Shown: positions 54,085 to 63,708 of the stretch, piece after piece | Position numbering within the stretch: position 1 is the first letter of the stretch | Layout: each line of letters opens with the position of its first letter | NCBI RefSeq assembly: GCF_000337355.1 | Contig: NZ_AOJH01000037.1 | Span: 1-64,000, forward strand | Direction: 5' to 3' | From: Halorubrum kocurii JCM 14978 | GTDB taxonomy: Archaea; Halobacteriota; Halobacteria; Halobacteriales; Haloferacaceae | Length of the DNA stretch: 64,000 nucleotides | Notes under the pieces: generated by a model | What the model saw: only the letters and a program-made list of their open reading frames with translations | What the model was told of the DNA's origin: nothing | Databases searched by the model: none | Made by a program: the position numbers and the translations under genes

Positions 54085-56946
54085 ATGGATTTGGGCGTTC
54101 TCGGACTTGGAAGTGGAGGAAACAGAATTGTGGATTCAATGATACAAAAAGAGTTCACTGAGGGAAGTCATGTTATTTATGAAGCGATTGGAATCGACTC
54201 ATCGAAATCAGATATCGCAGGACTCGAGTATATCTCTAAATCCAAGCGGGTTACAGTAGGTCTTTCTGAGGTCGGTGGACACGGTGTTGGTTCCAATCTC
54301 GAAATGGGATCAGATATCGTTAGTAATGAAGAACGGGAAATAGCATCGGCGATTAGTAATTCAATGTTAGAAGAAGTCGACGCATATCTTGTCGTAACCT
54401 GTGCTGGTGGTGGAATGGCTGGGGGTGCCTCAACGCTGATTGATTTATTCCGTGCAATCGACACGAAGCCAGTGTACGCAGCTGTCGTACTTCCTCATAT
54501 GGGTGAAGGGGGACTGTGTGTTCTTAACGCGTGTCTAAATGTAAACACAATATATCCGAGTGCAGATGGCGTGTTTCTTTTTGACAACGGGCACTACTAT
54601 GACAATGAATCGGACAATTTTCGGCGTGAAGATGCCACTGAGGCATTCTCAAGTCAACTTTTGGGGCTATTCTCATTTATAAATACAGAGTCAAAGGCTA
54701 CTGGCAACGCATTGCTCCATGATGAGATCAATACGATGCTTGGGTCCCCCGGAATTGCGGCAGTTGGATGTGCTTCCACTACCGTTACCACTGGTTCCCA
54801 AGGTACAATTTCACGGTTCTTGGGGGAGGAGGCCAATATTGATCCTGATGAAGCAACTGAAGAACTAACTTCACTCACCAAAGCAGCAGCTGATGACGTT
54901 GGTGTATTAACAGCCTATGACAACGTCCCAACAGCCATATTTTTCATATCAGGTCCGCAGGAGTATTTGAACTCCGACGCGATCAGACTAGCGGAACAGA
55001 AAGTGGTAGATCCCAACATTACAGACGTCACAATTAGAACCACCGTTAATGACTCATCTACGCTCGAAGTTGTGGTCGGATTTGCAGGTATCACAGAGGC
55101 TCCGATACTTAATTGGCTAGAGCAGATTTATGACGAATCCGGTGAAAAATCCGGTACAACTGATTCTCGACCCCCCTTCCGCATTACTAATCACTCAAGC
55201 AATACTACTGAAAATCAGGATGATACAACGGGCTCAGTCCAACAACCAAAGGATGATACACCGACCACATCCGATGAGACAGTTACCCAAACAGAGGGTG
55301 CCGAACACACAGAACAATCTATTCCTGACCCATCAGATGTCCAAGGGGTTGATCGACCACCAGAGAGATCATTTGACGATGTAATTGGACTCTCTGATGT
55401 CAAAGAACGCATCAAAGAGGATGTACTGATCCCCGCGAGGGACGACCGATTCGATGAGTACGGAATCGGATCTGTAACAGGTGTGTTATTCCATGGACCG
55501 CCAGGAACAGGCAAAACGTACGTTGCAAAGGCAACCGCTGGTGAACTAGGTTACAATTATATGGAGGTTGATCCCTCCGATATCAAAAGTCAGTATGTCG
55601 GTGGTGGATCTGAGAATGTGAACGAGCTATTTGAGCGTGCGAAAACAGCCCAACCGACATTAATTTTTATTGATGAGATTGACTCTATCGCAGGCGAACG
55701 TTCCGAAACAGGTGGTATGACACAATCAGAGCGTAGCATGATAAATGAATTACTTGGAGAACTCTCTAAACTTAATGAGAGCGAAGATGACGTTATTGTT
55801 GTTGCTGCGACGAACACGCTCGACGATGTCGATACTGCAATTAAGCGGTCAGGGCGGTTTGATACGACAATTCATATCGGAGCTCCGGACTTCGAGACAC
55901 GGTATGGTATTCTTCAATCAACGTTAGACGATGGTCCACCGAATGAACTCACCAATATCGATTCCGATGTCATCCGATCGAAGACCGACGGACTTGTCAG
56001 TAGCGACATGGCTGAGATCGGGAAATCGTCAATACGAAAGGCTCTTGCAGCATCTCAAGACGGATCAACGCCTGTTGTCAGAGTAGAATATTTACTCGAA
56101 AGTATCGAAGAGATAGTTTCGAAGCGCCAACAAGATAATTCGGCGGCAAAAATGATTCAGGAGCCTCCGGAAATCGATTTCAATGACGTTGCTGGCATGG
56201 ATGGTTTAAAACGCAAACTCAGTCAAACAATCATTGACCCCGCAGAAAACCCGGAAAAATATGAACAATACGGATTAGACATTACAAACGGAGTGTTATT
56301 ATACGGTCCTCCGGGCACCGGTAAAACGTATTTAAGCAAAGCTGTTGCTGGTGAGCTAGAATTCAATCTCATCAGTATTACTGCGTCTGATGTTGTAAGT
56401 AAATGGATCGGAGAAGGAACTCAGAATGTTGGTGAGTTGTTCGAGACTGCGCTTGACAACCAGCCATCTATCGTGTTCATTGACGAGATCGACGCTATTG
56501 CAAGCCAACGGGGTGGTGGAGATAGAATGCATCAAGATCAAAAACAGATTGTCAACGAGATTCTTACTGGGATGTCGGAGGTGCAGGGAGAGGATGTAGT
56601 AGTTATTGCTGCGACAAACCTTCGTTCTTCGCTCGATGATGCGCTTACACGCTCGGGACGATTTGACGAAACGATCGAAGTCCCACCACCAGACGATGAG
56701 GCACGCATAGAGATGCTCAAATATCACTTATCAGATCGACCACTTGCAACTGATAAAATAAACTGGGAAGAAATCAAGATGGTGAGCAGAAAGGATGCAA
56801 ATGGTCATCCATACGTCGCTTCCGACATGAAACTCATCACAGAAACAGCTGCACGGGTGGCTATGAATCAAGGTTCGAAAATCACACAGGACCATCTTTG
56901 GCAGGCGATCGAAGATACTGACGCTAGCCATTCAACATATAATTGA
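54085..56946 (+). CDS. Tubulin/FtsZ-like GTPase fused to two AAA+ ATPase domains
   Basis: 953 residues from the ATG at 54085 (GTG 54061 is eight codons earlier). Residues 1 to about 340 look like the tubulin/FtsZ superfamily: L-G-L-G-S-G-G-N-R (6-14) as first nucleotide loop and C-A-G-G-G-M-A-G-G-A-S (106-116) as the tubulin signature, then a second domain of similar length to FtsZ. A Thr/Asp/Ser-rich linker (about 350-430) leads to two Cdc48-type AAA+ domains: Walker A G-P-P-G-T-G-K-T at 471-478 and 741-748, F-I-D-E-I-D in both, and R-S-G-R-F-D arginine-finger segments in both. I know of no characterised protein with this order. A GTP-driven polymer that recruits or contains an unfoldase is the obvious idea. 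DNA is low in GC. Confidence 0.8.
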   Translation: MDLGVLGLGSGGNRIVDSMIQKEFTEGSHVIYEAIGIDSSKSDIAGLEYISKSKRVTVGLSEVGGHGVGSNLEMGSDIVSNEEREIASAISNSMLEEVDAYLVVTCAGGGMAGGASTLIDLFRAIDTKPVYAAVVLPHMGEGGLCVLNACLNVNTIYPSADGVFLFDNGHYYDNESDNFRREDATEAFSSQLLGLFSFINTESKATGNALLHDEINTMLGSPGIAAVGCASTTVTTGSQGTISRFLGEEANIDPDEATEELTSLTKAAADDVGVLTAYDNVPTAIFFISGPQEYLNSDAIRLAEQKVVDPNITDVTIRTTVNDSSTLEVVVGFAGITEAPILNWLEQIYDESGEKSGTTDSRPPFRITNHSSNTTENQDDTTGSVQQPKDDTPTTSDETVTQTEGAEHTEQSIPDPSDVQGVDRPPERSFDDVIGLSDVKERIKEDVLIPARDDRFDEYGIGSVTGVLFHGPPGTGKTYVAKATAGELGYNYMEVDPSDIKSQYVGGGSENVNELFERAKTAQPTLIFIDEIDSIAGERSETGGMTQSERSMINELLGELSKLNESEDDVIVVAATNTLDDVDTAIKRSGRFDTTIHIGAPDFETRYGILQSTLDDGPPNELTNIDSDVIRSKTDGLVSSDMAEIGKSSIRKALAASQDGSTPVVRVEYLLESIEEIVSKRQQDNSAAKMIQEPPEIDFNDVAGMDGLKRKLSQTIIDPAENPEKYEQYGLDITNGVLLYGPPGTGKTYLSKAVAGELEFNLISITASDVVSKWIGEGTQNVGELFETALDNQPSIVFIDEIDAIASQRGGGDRMHQDQKQIVNEILTGMSEVQGEDVVVIAATNLRSSLDDALTRSGRFDETIEVPPPDDEARIEMLKYHLSDRPLATDKINWEEIKMVSRKDANGHPYVASDMKLITETAARVAMNQGSKITQDHLWQAIEDTDASHSTYN

Positions 56947-57004
56947 GAATTTAAATATCATATCCTCTGACTGTAGTTGAATATCACCACGAATTGTTGC
57001 GCTA

Positions 57005-57382
57005 TCAAGCAATATTGAGAACAAAATATCGGCGTGCTGCCATCATATCTCCACGGATCGTCGCGTCTCGCAAATCCATTGGGTGAGTTGTTTGCCCTCG
57101 GAGAATGTGATAAGACAGATCTAATGTAGGTAGTGTGACACCAACAAAACGATTTGGAGAATTGTTGTGAGCACTTTCCGATTCAGTTGGTGAATAAATA
57201 CTATGTAAGAATGTCTCAGTGAGGTCTTCCTGCCGCCGAGCAGCATGCGTTGGTGAGATGTCATAAAGGCAATACTCTCCATCAGAAACAGCAGTGCGCG
57301 GACAATGCCACGTATCGTCTAGATAGGGGAATAGAGTGTCATCAGAAACATCATGAGTATAATTACAGGGCGTAGAAGCCAT
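57005..57382 (-). CDS. Probable truncated pentapeptide-repeat protein
   Basis: 125 residues. The N-terminus (C-N-Y-T-H-D-V ... W-H-C-P-R-T-A ... Y-C-L-Y-D-I-S) is like the cysteine-containing head of haloarchaeal pentapeptide-repeat proteins. Only one or two repeat-like units (M-D-L-R-D-A-T-I-R-G-D) appear before the ORF ends in an unrelated tail, so the repeat domain seems to be lost. It may be a gene remnant. Family match is from memory. Confidence 0.45.
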   Translation of the reverse strand: MASTPCNYTHDVSDDTLFPYLDDTWHCPRTAVSDGEYCLYDISPTHAARRQEDLTETFLHSIYSPTESESAHNNSPNRFVGVTLPTLDLSYHILRGQTTHPMDLRDATIRGDMMAARRYFVLNIA

Positions 57383-57477
57383 CTATCTTGTCTATTGATG
57401 GGTCAACGAGTGTCTAGTCGTTAATCACGGAGAGATTCAAATAAGCTTGACACCAGTCTCAGATTAAACAATACAAA

Positions 57478-57936
57478 TCACTCTGAGTCTGTATGGCTGT
57501 CTCGAATCTCATGTTCATACTCGTCGACTGTAACACGAGACCCCTCTCGGGCGGGGTCTACCGGCGGATCTTCTGAGAGAAAAAACGCATCGTACCTCAT
57601 ATTTGGGCTAATATCGAGCGTTTCGCAGATCGCTTTGTACGTCTGATCTGAGTCGATCCACGCGACCATTGCCACACCGCGAATAGACGGTGAATCAGAC
57701 ATCGCTTGCCCCATTGACCCCGGAACATGAATTTCGTATTGGGGACCGTTCCCTGAGAGGTTCACTCGAACACACGCTTGTTCACTCTCCGGCGCGAACC
57801 GAAAACGGACATCATCAGCGTTGAGCTCTAATTCCGGATGTCGCTCAATAATTGACCACGTTGCTTTCCGGCGTTTCTCTTCGATTGAGTCCCCGGCGTA
57901 ATCGGCATCGGACTCTTCATAACACAGTTCACACAT
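57478..57936 (-). CDS. Unknown protein, small gene of AAA+ cluster
   Basis: 152 residues. The N-terminus M-C-E-L-C-Y-E-E has a C-x-x-C that may bind metal without a visible second pair. The rest is mixed alpha/beta with an acidic end. Not recognised. It lies between the two AAA+ genes on the strand of the second one, about 100 bases downstream of the small gene at 58038-58379. Confidence 0.55.
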   Translation of the reverse strand: MCELCYEESDADYAGDSIEEKRRKATWSIIERHPELELNADDVRFRFAPESEQACVRVNLSGNGPQYEIHVPGSMGQAMSDSPSIRGVAMVAWIDSDQTYKAICETLDISPNMRYDAFFLSEDPPVDPAREGSRVTVDEYEHEIRDSHTDSE

Positions 57937-58037
57937 ACAACCTTTCCTACGTTAGAACACACTCAACGATATTCATTCGCCTGGCCTAGCTGCGTCTTGA
58001 TAAAATCGAGCCGTGGTGAACTCAGCGAATCGGATTG

Positions 58038-58379
58038 TCACTCCTCATTCGACTCCGGACTGTCATCGACTAATCGCCAGATGAACTCGTCGTCATTCGC
58101 TTCAGTGATCTTCAGTCCAAGTGCATCTGCAAAAGTGTCTAACCACACTTTGTTTCTCTCACGACCTACTAAGAGACTCACTCGCCCCTCCCGGTCTAAG
58201 TCTACGCGTGTATCCATCCCAAATTCCTCAAAGAATCCTCGCTGGGCGGCAAACCAGTTGAGGGCGTCACGAACCGAACAGAACTCTGGTATCACCTGAC
58301 CCATGTCGCTCGATTCAGGGGGCGATTCGATGACCTCCTCGACAACTCCGTCCTGATTTTCGGTCTCGTCCATGTCCAC
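58038..58379 (-). CDS. Unknown acidic protein next to AAA+ gene
   Basis: 113 residues, start ATG at 58379, two bases after the stop of the double-AAA+ gene on the same strand, so the two are probably co-translated. After an acidic N-terminal 30 residues there is a compact domain (F-C-S-V-R-D-A-L-N-W-F-A-A-Q-R-G-F to F-I-W-R-L-V). No known family. It may be an adaptor or substrate of the AAA+ protein. Confidence 0.6.
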   Translation of the reverse strand: MDMDETENQDGVVEEVIESPPESSDMGQVIPEFCSVRDALNWFAAQRGFFEEFGMDTRVDLDREGRVSLLVGRERNKVWLDTFADALGLKITEANDDEFIWRLVDDSPESNEE

Positions 58380-58381
58380 GA

Positions 58382-60499
58382 CTAGTAATACCCGACACCG
58401 ATGTCAGTGGGGTCATCTGTCTCGTGAGCTGAAGCCAAACTTGGATCAACGGTGTGAATCGCTTGCTCAAGATGCTGTTGTGCGATCAACTCGATGTCAT
58501 CAGGCTGTGCTTCGGACATTGCGTACCGGGCGGCCTCATCGACGATCTTTGCCAGATCAGCTGCAACATACGGTGTCCCACCCGATGTTGTCTCTGTGAG
58601 GTGTTGAATCTCGTCCCAGTCGATTTCGGACGTATCCACCGGCCGGTCCGCCAGTTGCGTCTTGAGAATCTTCACACGGGCCGTCCCATCAGGCGGCGGT
58701 ATTTCCACGCGTTCGCCGAGACGACCGGAGCGGGTGAGCGCGTCATCAATAATATCTGGCCGGTTCGTCGTCCCGATGACGAACACATCTGAATTGTCGA
58801 GAGTAGAAATCTGCGTCAAGAGTTCATTTACTGCTTGCTCTTCGGTGTTGCTCATTTGAATGCCACCGCGTGAACTCGCAATGGCATCGATCTCGTCGAT
58901 GAACACGATCGCCGGCGAGACGTCTTTCGCCTTCTCGAATAGATCTTGAATGTTCTGTGCAGCCTCACCGACCCATTTGCTTACGATGTCGGATGCGGTA
59001 ATCGGAAGGAACGAGCACCCGGCCTCTCCGGCGAGTGCTCTTGAAATATACGTCTTCCCCGTACCTGGTGGTCCGTACAATAGTACGCCGTTCGAAATCT
59101 CTAACCCGTACTGATCATACAGCTCTGGGTTCGTCAGGGGGTCGAGCAAGGTTTCTGTCAGTCGCTGTTTTGTCTCGTCCATTCCGCCGACCGCTGAGAA
59201 ATCGATATCCGGTGTTTCGGTCAGGAACTCACCGGCAGTGTCAGCCGACTGTTTTTCGGTCACACCAGCCACCTGCTCCATGATTAAATCGGCAGACACG
59301 CATGGAACCTCGCCGCGGGCATTGCGACGGACACTCGCACGTTTCGATTTATCGACTACCTCAACGATATCGCTTGAAGACAGGTTCGTCGTTGCCTCAA
59401 CGAACGCGTCGATAAACGTTGTATCCGTCCAAACCGGGTCGACGTCCCCATCAAACGATCTGAGTTCAGTTTCGAGGATCGCCAGCCGCGTCATCGCATC
59501 TGGCATTCCGATTTTGATCCGCGTGTCAAATCTCCCCGTCCGTTTCAACGCGGCATCGACTTGGTCTGGTCGGTTCGTTGCCCCGATTACGACCACGTCA
59601 GTATCCCGCTCGTTAATATCGCCGACGTGCCGGAGGAGTTGATTTACTGCTTCGGCACGTCCTTGGTGGAGACCAGAGTCCCGCTCCGGAGCAATACTAT
59701 CGAGTTCGTCGAAAAACACGACACACGGCTGGTGCTCTTCTGCGAGTTCGAACACCTCCGCGATATTCTCTTGCGTCTGTCCGAACTCACTATCTCTAAG
59801 CAACCCGACGTCGACTTCGAAAAAGTTGTATGCTAATTCACCGGCTAGCGCAGTTGCGACATGCGTTTTCCCGGTTCCTGGCGGGCCGAATAACAGTAAT
59901 CCGTTCGCTTTGCCGATGTCGTACTCGTCGAACTGTGGGTCGGTGAACGGTCTAATAATCTCCTCGCGGAGCTCTTGTTTCACGGCATGGAGCCCAGCGA
60001 TCTCGCTGAAGTCTAGATCTGGGGGCGGGTCGATGTACTCGTTGTCTGGGGCAACCACAGCGTCGGGGTCGGAGTGAGGTGTCGATTGGGTTCCCGGGAC
60101 AGGGTCGGGCTGGTTATCTGCGGCTGGGGAGGGCTTCACGTACTCGAAACGTGGAGTCCGCTGTGCGAGCTCGTTGAATGCAGTCGATGGTGACTTTCCG
60201 GGCCAGTATCGAATCGTTCGTTGTTCGCCTGCTGCTAACTCGATGCGTATCTGAAACTCATTGGTTTCCGCTTGAGCTCCCCAGGTGACGAATTCCTTGT
60301 CCGTCGCTTTTGTTGACGCGATATCGCACGTGACGGGAAATTCTTCGACAATACCAGCGACCTTGTCGGTCTCATTCCGGTTCTCGAAAGTCAAACGGAT
60401 ACAGCGTGGGTAGAGGCCGTCTCGCTTTTCGATCGATTTGTCGATCCAAATTCCACTTTGAACCGTCTCTACTGATAGTGCTTCGTCGTTGCTTCCCAT
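58382..60499 (-). CDS. Cdc48-like double AAA+ ATPase with unusual N-domain
   Basis: 705 residues. The N-terminal 120 residues are beta-rich and unlike the Cdc48 N-domain; an Asp/Pro/Ser linker follows (about 122-160). D1: Walker A F-G-P-P-G-T-G-K-T (204-212), Walker B F-F-D-E-L-D (262-267), T-G-R-F-D. D2: Walker A Y-G-P-P-G-T-G-K-T (475-483), F-I-D-E-I-D, S-G-R-L-G where the second arginine-finger region has Leu-Gly instead of Phe-Asp. D2 is close to the D2 of the FtsZ-AAA fusion (both have I-T-A-S-D-x-V-S-K-W). It probably unfolds or remodels proteins as a hexamer, possibly mixed with or regulating the fusion protein. First gene of an operon with 58379-58038. Confidence 0.85.
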   Translation of the reverse strand: MGSNDEALSVETVQSGIWIDKSIEKRDGLYPRCIRLTFENRNETDKVAGIVEEFPVTCDIASTKATDKEFVTWGAQAETNEFQIRIELAAGEQRTIRYWPGKSPSTAFNELAQRTPRFEYVKPSPAADNQPDPVPGTQSTPHSDPDAVVAPDNEYIDPPPDLDFSEIAGLHAVKQELREEIIRPFTDPQFDEYDIGKANGLLLFGPPGTGKTHVATALAGELAYNFFEVDVGLLRDSEFGQTQENIAEVFELAEEHQPCVVFFDELDSIAPERDSGLHQGRAEAVNQLLRHVGDINERDTDVVVIGATNRPDQVDAALKRTGRFDTRIKIGMPDAMTRLAILETELRSFDGDVDPVWTDTTFIDAFVEATTNLSSSDIVEVVDKSKRASVRRNARGEVPCVSADLIMEQVAGVTEKQSADTAGEFLTETPDIDFSAVGGMDETKQRLTETLLDPLTNPELYDQYGLEISNGVLLYGPPGTGKTYISRALAGEAGCSFLPITASDIVSKWVGEAAQNIQDLFEKAKDVSPAIVFIDEIDAIASSRGGIQMSNTEEQAVNELLTQISTLDNSDVFVIGTTNRPDIIDDALTRSGRLGERVEIPPPDGTARVKILKTQLADRPVDTSEIDWDEIQHLTETTSGGTPYVAADLAKIVDEAARYAMSEAQPDDIELIAQQHLEQAIHTVDPSLASAHETDDPTDIGVGYY

Positions 60500-60779
60500 C
60501 CGGTACCGAGTATCAACCGCTACACCAACATAATTCTACGGCACATGTCAAATCGTAAATCACCGAAATTGACCGTTCTAATACCACCGTGGCTCTCGGG
60601 GTCAAAATAATGCCGAGCAAGACAGAGAGGGCATTCTGTTAGATCTTTTCAGATACCCCGACAGTCTCCCGACGTTTTGAGGAGACTGTTCCACTCACAC
60701 TGATTTTGTTTCTCACTTTCCCAGGCCTCCACACAGTTTTTAACACGCAGTAAGAGTGTCAAGTAGACGGTGACAACGA

Positions 60780-61553
60780 GTGGGTGTTGACAAATTTGAC
60801 CTGTCTTCGCTAGTGGCTGCGGCTGAGCCTCGTGAATATATCATCACCTCAAAACACTCGGCTTTTGCTGATACTGATTCGGAGACTACTCAAATCCGGT
60901 GTGCGATCTGTGGGACACCGGATACAGACGCCCACAATTTGGCGATCGGATACGCAAATCCTGTCTGTAAGGCGTGTGATGAGTTAGCCGTTAACGAGGA
61001 AGGGACTGAACCGTGGACGGGATGGAAACCGGGGAACGAGCCTGACTCAGAGCCAGGCGTGATTCAGCTATCACCGGATCAAGGCGAAAACCCGGTTTAT
61101 ATTGCGGGCGTGAAATGCTGGCGTCGGTATCGATTTGGCGGGCACGTCACTCGACGTGACGCGTTTGATTGTGATTCCCTTAAGCAATTTCAGCAGAAAC
61201 ATCGGATAGACGGAGAATGGATTCACGCGTTTAATTCACCGAAGCCGAATGGTGTTTCGCTCTCGAAGGAAGTGTATCAGCAACTTCGGGATCGTGAACA
61301 AGAGGTACAGAGTCTACGTGATGAATTGGACCGTATTATTGAAGAAGGCAGTACAGAACTACGCTTCGAAGATATCCAACAGCGGGTACAAACTATTGGT
61401 GGCAAACTTCCACGCCAAGTTGAAAAAGAAGTGGATGGTGGGGAAGTGTCCCTGAAAGAGTATGCAACTAGCGTTAGACGTGCGCTAGCGTGGACTGAAC
61501 ATAACCGTCAAGATTTCCTTGGTCTTCACAGACGGTATTTTGAATCGGTATAA
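60780..61553 (+). CDS. Zinc-finger protein with coiled coil, unknown
   Basis: 257 residues with a GTG start at 60780. C-A-I-C-G-T-P-D at about 41-48 and C-K-A-C at about 66-69 form a zinc finger of the C-x-x-C...C-x-x-C type. A middle region with R-R-Y-R-F-G-G-H-V-T-R-R follows, then a charged coiled coil at about 165-190 (L-R-D-R-E-Q-E-V-Q-S-L-R-D-E-L). Not recognised. It is convergent with the next two genes and divergent from the Cdc48-like gene (280 bases between starts). Confidence 0.6.
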   Translation: MGVDKFDLSSLVAAAEPREYIITSKHSAFADTDSETTQIRCAICGTPDTDAHNLAIGYANPVCKACDELAVNEEGTEPWTGWKPGNEPDSEPGVIQLSPDQGENPVYIAGVKCWRRYRFGGHVTRRDAFDCDSLKQFQQKHRIDGEWIHAFNSPKPNGVSLSKEVYQQLRDREQEVQSLRDELDRIIEEGSTELRFEDIQQRVQTIGGKLPRQVEKEVDGGEVSLKEYATSVRRALAWTEHNRQDFLGLHRRYFESV

Positions 61554-61645
61554 ACCGAATCTGTCCCTTGCTGTAGGGTACTATCTGTTTATTTTCTCGG
61601 ACCGGTTAGTTTCCACCTGACGCTCACGATCTTGGTGGAGTACCG

Positions 61646-62194
61646 TCATAGGTCATCCCCCCAGTTGAACGACGGTGTCTCCTCGTACACGTCTTCTCTG
61701 AGGTGTTCAAACAGTTTCGCGTATGTTAGTCCGAGGCCCCTTGCCACAGCCCATGGCCTGTGGTTATGCGCAAGGAGGTACAACCCCATCGCGCCGAGAC
61801 CACGACTTGCGACACGCACCGGAATTCGCGGTCGAGCCTGGCCATGGACCCAGTACATTGCGGCGGTTTCGACGTCGTCACGATATCGCAGCGGGCCAAC
61901 GAGCTCCTCTATTTGAGCCCAATCTGACGCACGGCTGCTCGCCCGGTCTGGCTTCCCGCAGAACGAAATGACACCGTCAAAGTCGCGGAGGTCGTCAGGA
62001 GTCAATTCGACTGTGTCCCCAGCAGAAGCGCCGATTGTCGCCACTGAGTCTCGCTTGAGGTCTGGGCATTGTTCCGTTGTTGCCGGCCACTTCGTTCCTT
62101 TCGGGGGCTGTTTTGTCGGCACGTAGTACACGCTAGTGGACGCGGCGAGCACAGTGCCATACGCGGCAGTAACCATGACGTTCATCTTATTCAT
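61646..62194 (-). CDS. Unknown protein paired with a membrane protein
   Basis: 182 residues. The first 25 residues are moderately hydrophobic (V-M-V-T-A-A-Y-G-T-V-L-A-A-S-T-S-V-Y-Y-V) and could be a membrane anchor. The remainder is soluble with S-R-G-L-G-A-M-G-L-Y-L-L-A-H-N near the end. No known motif. It overlaps the upstream membrane protein gene by eight bases. Confidence 0.55.
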   Translation of the reverse strand: MNKMNVMVTAAYGTVLAASTSVYYVPTKQPPKGTKWPATTEQCPDLKRDSVATIGASAGDTVELTPDDLRDFDGVISFCGKPDRASSRASDWAQIEELVGPLRYRDDVETAAMYWVHGQARPRIPVRVASRGLGAMGLYLLAHNHRPWAVARGLGLTYAKLFEHLREDVYEETPSFNWGDDL

Positions 62195-62999
62195 CCCCGA
62201 TTTCGCCCCTGTTGACGGCGAGCGCTAGTGAAACGACAATTATGGTTAGTGTCGGGGCGTCCGTTACGATATCTGCGACTTCGAGGCCGACCAGACACAA
62301 CGCGATTGCGCAGCCGTTCTTGAATCGCTGAACGATGACGTAATCGAGTAACCCTGGGCCGCAGACAACGGTAGCAGCCACGACGGAGAGTCCGGCGAGG
62401 GAGGCGACCACTGACCGCAGTATAAGCACTCGCTCAGTAGCAACGACTGTCCATACCCAGTCTACAACTCCGTCGCCCGGGAGGAGAAGTGTTACTTCAC
62501 CGCTCACAACACTCACGCCCGCGTCAAGAAGTAGTAAACAAATTAGCATCAATCCAATAGTCAGTAATGAGGGAACCCACTGCGGCGTCGAATTGTTAAC
62601 AATTTCAAAAGCAATCACAAATAACACAATCATTGTGAGGACAGCGAACCCGTCAACCCAGAGTACAGCACGGGAAGCCGTCGCTATCGTTGCGGTAAGG
62701 GCTGCTGCGGGAAGTTGAACGGCTCCAATCAGAGCCACGATCTGTAGCCCCCGTGTCCTGTTCGTGGTGAGTTCTGCAAGGACGATAGCGACTGCCGCTG
62801 GCCCACCGAATACGACTACGCCAAGTGCAACTGAGCTCGAAAATGAACTCAGCGCTCCGGTAGCAACCATGGACGGGTAAATTCCCGCAAACGGGAGCAG
62901 CATCACTAACGCGAGTGCTTGGGCACCGCTGACTGCCATCAACTGCCTGACTGTGTTGAGACCGCCGCGGGTCGCCGAGAGGGCTGACAGACGGCTCAC
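62187..62999 (-). CDS. Multi-pass membrane protein, DUF5794-like
   Basis: 270 residues with seven or eight hydrophobic segments. The part L-P-F-A-G-I-Y-P-S-M-V-A-T-G-A-L ... V-V-F-G-G-P-A-A-V-A-I-V-L-A-E is similar to haloarchaeal DUF5794 membrane proteins as I remember them. Function of that family is unknown. It forms an operon with 62194-61646. Confidence 0.6.
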   Translation of the reverse strand: MSRLSALSATRGGLNTVRQLMAVSGAQALALVMLLPFAGIYPSMVATGALSSFSSSVALGVVVFGGPAAVAIVLAELTTNRTRGLQIVALIGAVQLPAAALTATIATASRAVLWVDGFAVLTMIVLFVIAFEIVNNSTPQWVPSLLTIGLMLICLLLLDAGVSVVSGEVTLLLPGDGVVDWVWTVVATERVLILRSVVASLAGLSVVAATVVCGPGLLDYVIVQRFKNGCAIALCLVGLEVADIVTDAPTLTIIVVSLALAVNRGEIGDE

Positions 63000-63283
63000 T
63001 GCCGGCCCTCCGTCGTACGGGTGACCTCAAGCTGGCTCGGAAGTAACGAATAGACTAGGAAGTACGCAGTTGCCGTTACGGCGGCGGTTGGAGACGATTC
63101 CACACCGGTAGGCATGGTGGAATGCACCATTGAGATATGCCGACCGACGGCAACTCGCGGGGCTTACAGCCAAGATGTGACTCTTGTAATATACAGTAGT
63201 ACTGGCAGATTATATTAGTCTTCTGTCGGATCATCTGTTGGGCGTCACCAAGAACACTGTCACGACAACGCAGTCGTCTCTCG

Positions 63284-63700
63284 TACATCATCGAGAACAA
63301 GATCGATGATTATCAGGTAGACCCGGCGGTTCGTGACACGCCGATGCTCGTCGCGGTTGACGAGGCGCACAATTACTTAGCGAGTGCGAGCAGCCTCCGC
63401 GAAGAATACATTCTCCGACGGGCGCGCGTCGCTGTCAAGCAGGGCCGGAAGTACAAGCTTGGACTGTGTCTCATCACACAGAATCCGGATGACGTTGACG
63501 ACGACGTGATCAAGCAAATCAATACGAACATTTTCCTCGGACTGAAGGCTGAGGTCGTCGATGACGTGCCGTCCATCCCTTCCGAGTTCAAGAAAGATCT
63601 TCCGAACTTCGGCAAAGGACAAGCTGTCGTGAAAGCACCGGATGTAGAGGCCGTTGAAGTGAAAGGTCTCCCGTACTGTGTCACCCGACACGGTAACTGA
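63284..63700 (+). pseudogene. C-terminal remnant of a HerA-like ATPase
   Basis: From about 63284 the frame reads S-Y-I-I-E-N-K, then L-V-A-V-D-E-A-H-N (Walker B), then R-A-R-V-A-V-K-Q-G-R-K-Y-K-L-G-L-C-L-I-T-Q-N-P (sensor and arginine region), as in HerA/DUF87 DNA-pumping ATPases. The N-terminal half with Walker A is missing; upstream sequence in the same frame does not resemble it. The stop (63698-63700) comes eight bases before the third queC fragment, so the remnant ends at a module junction. Confidence 0.7.
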
Positions 63701-63708
63701 TGATTCCG

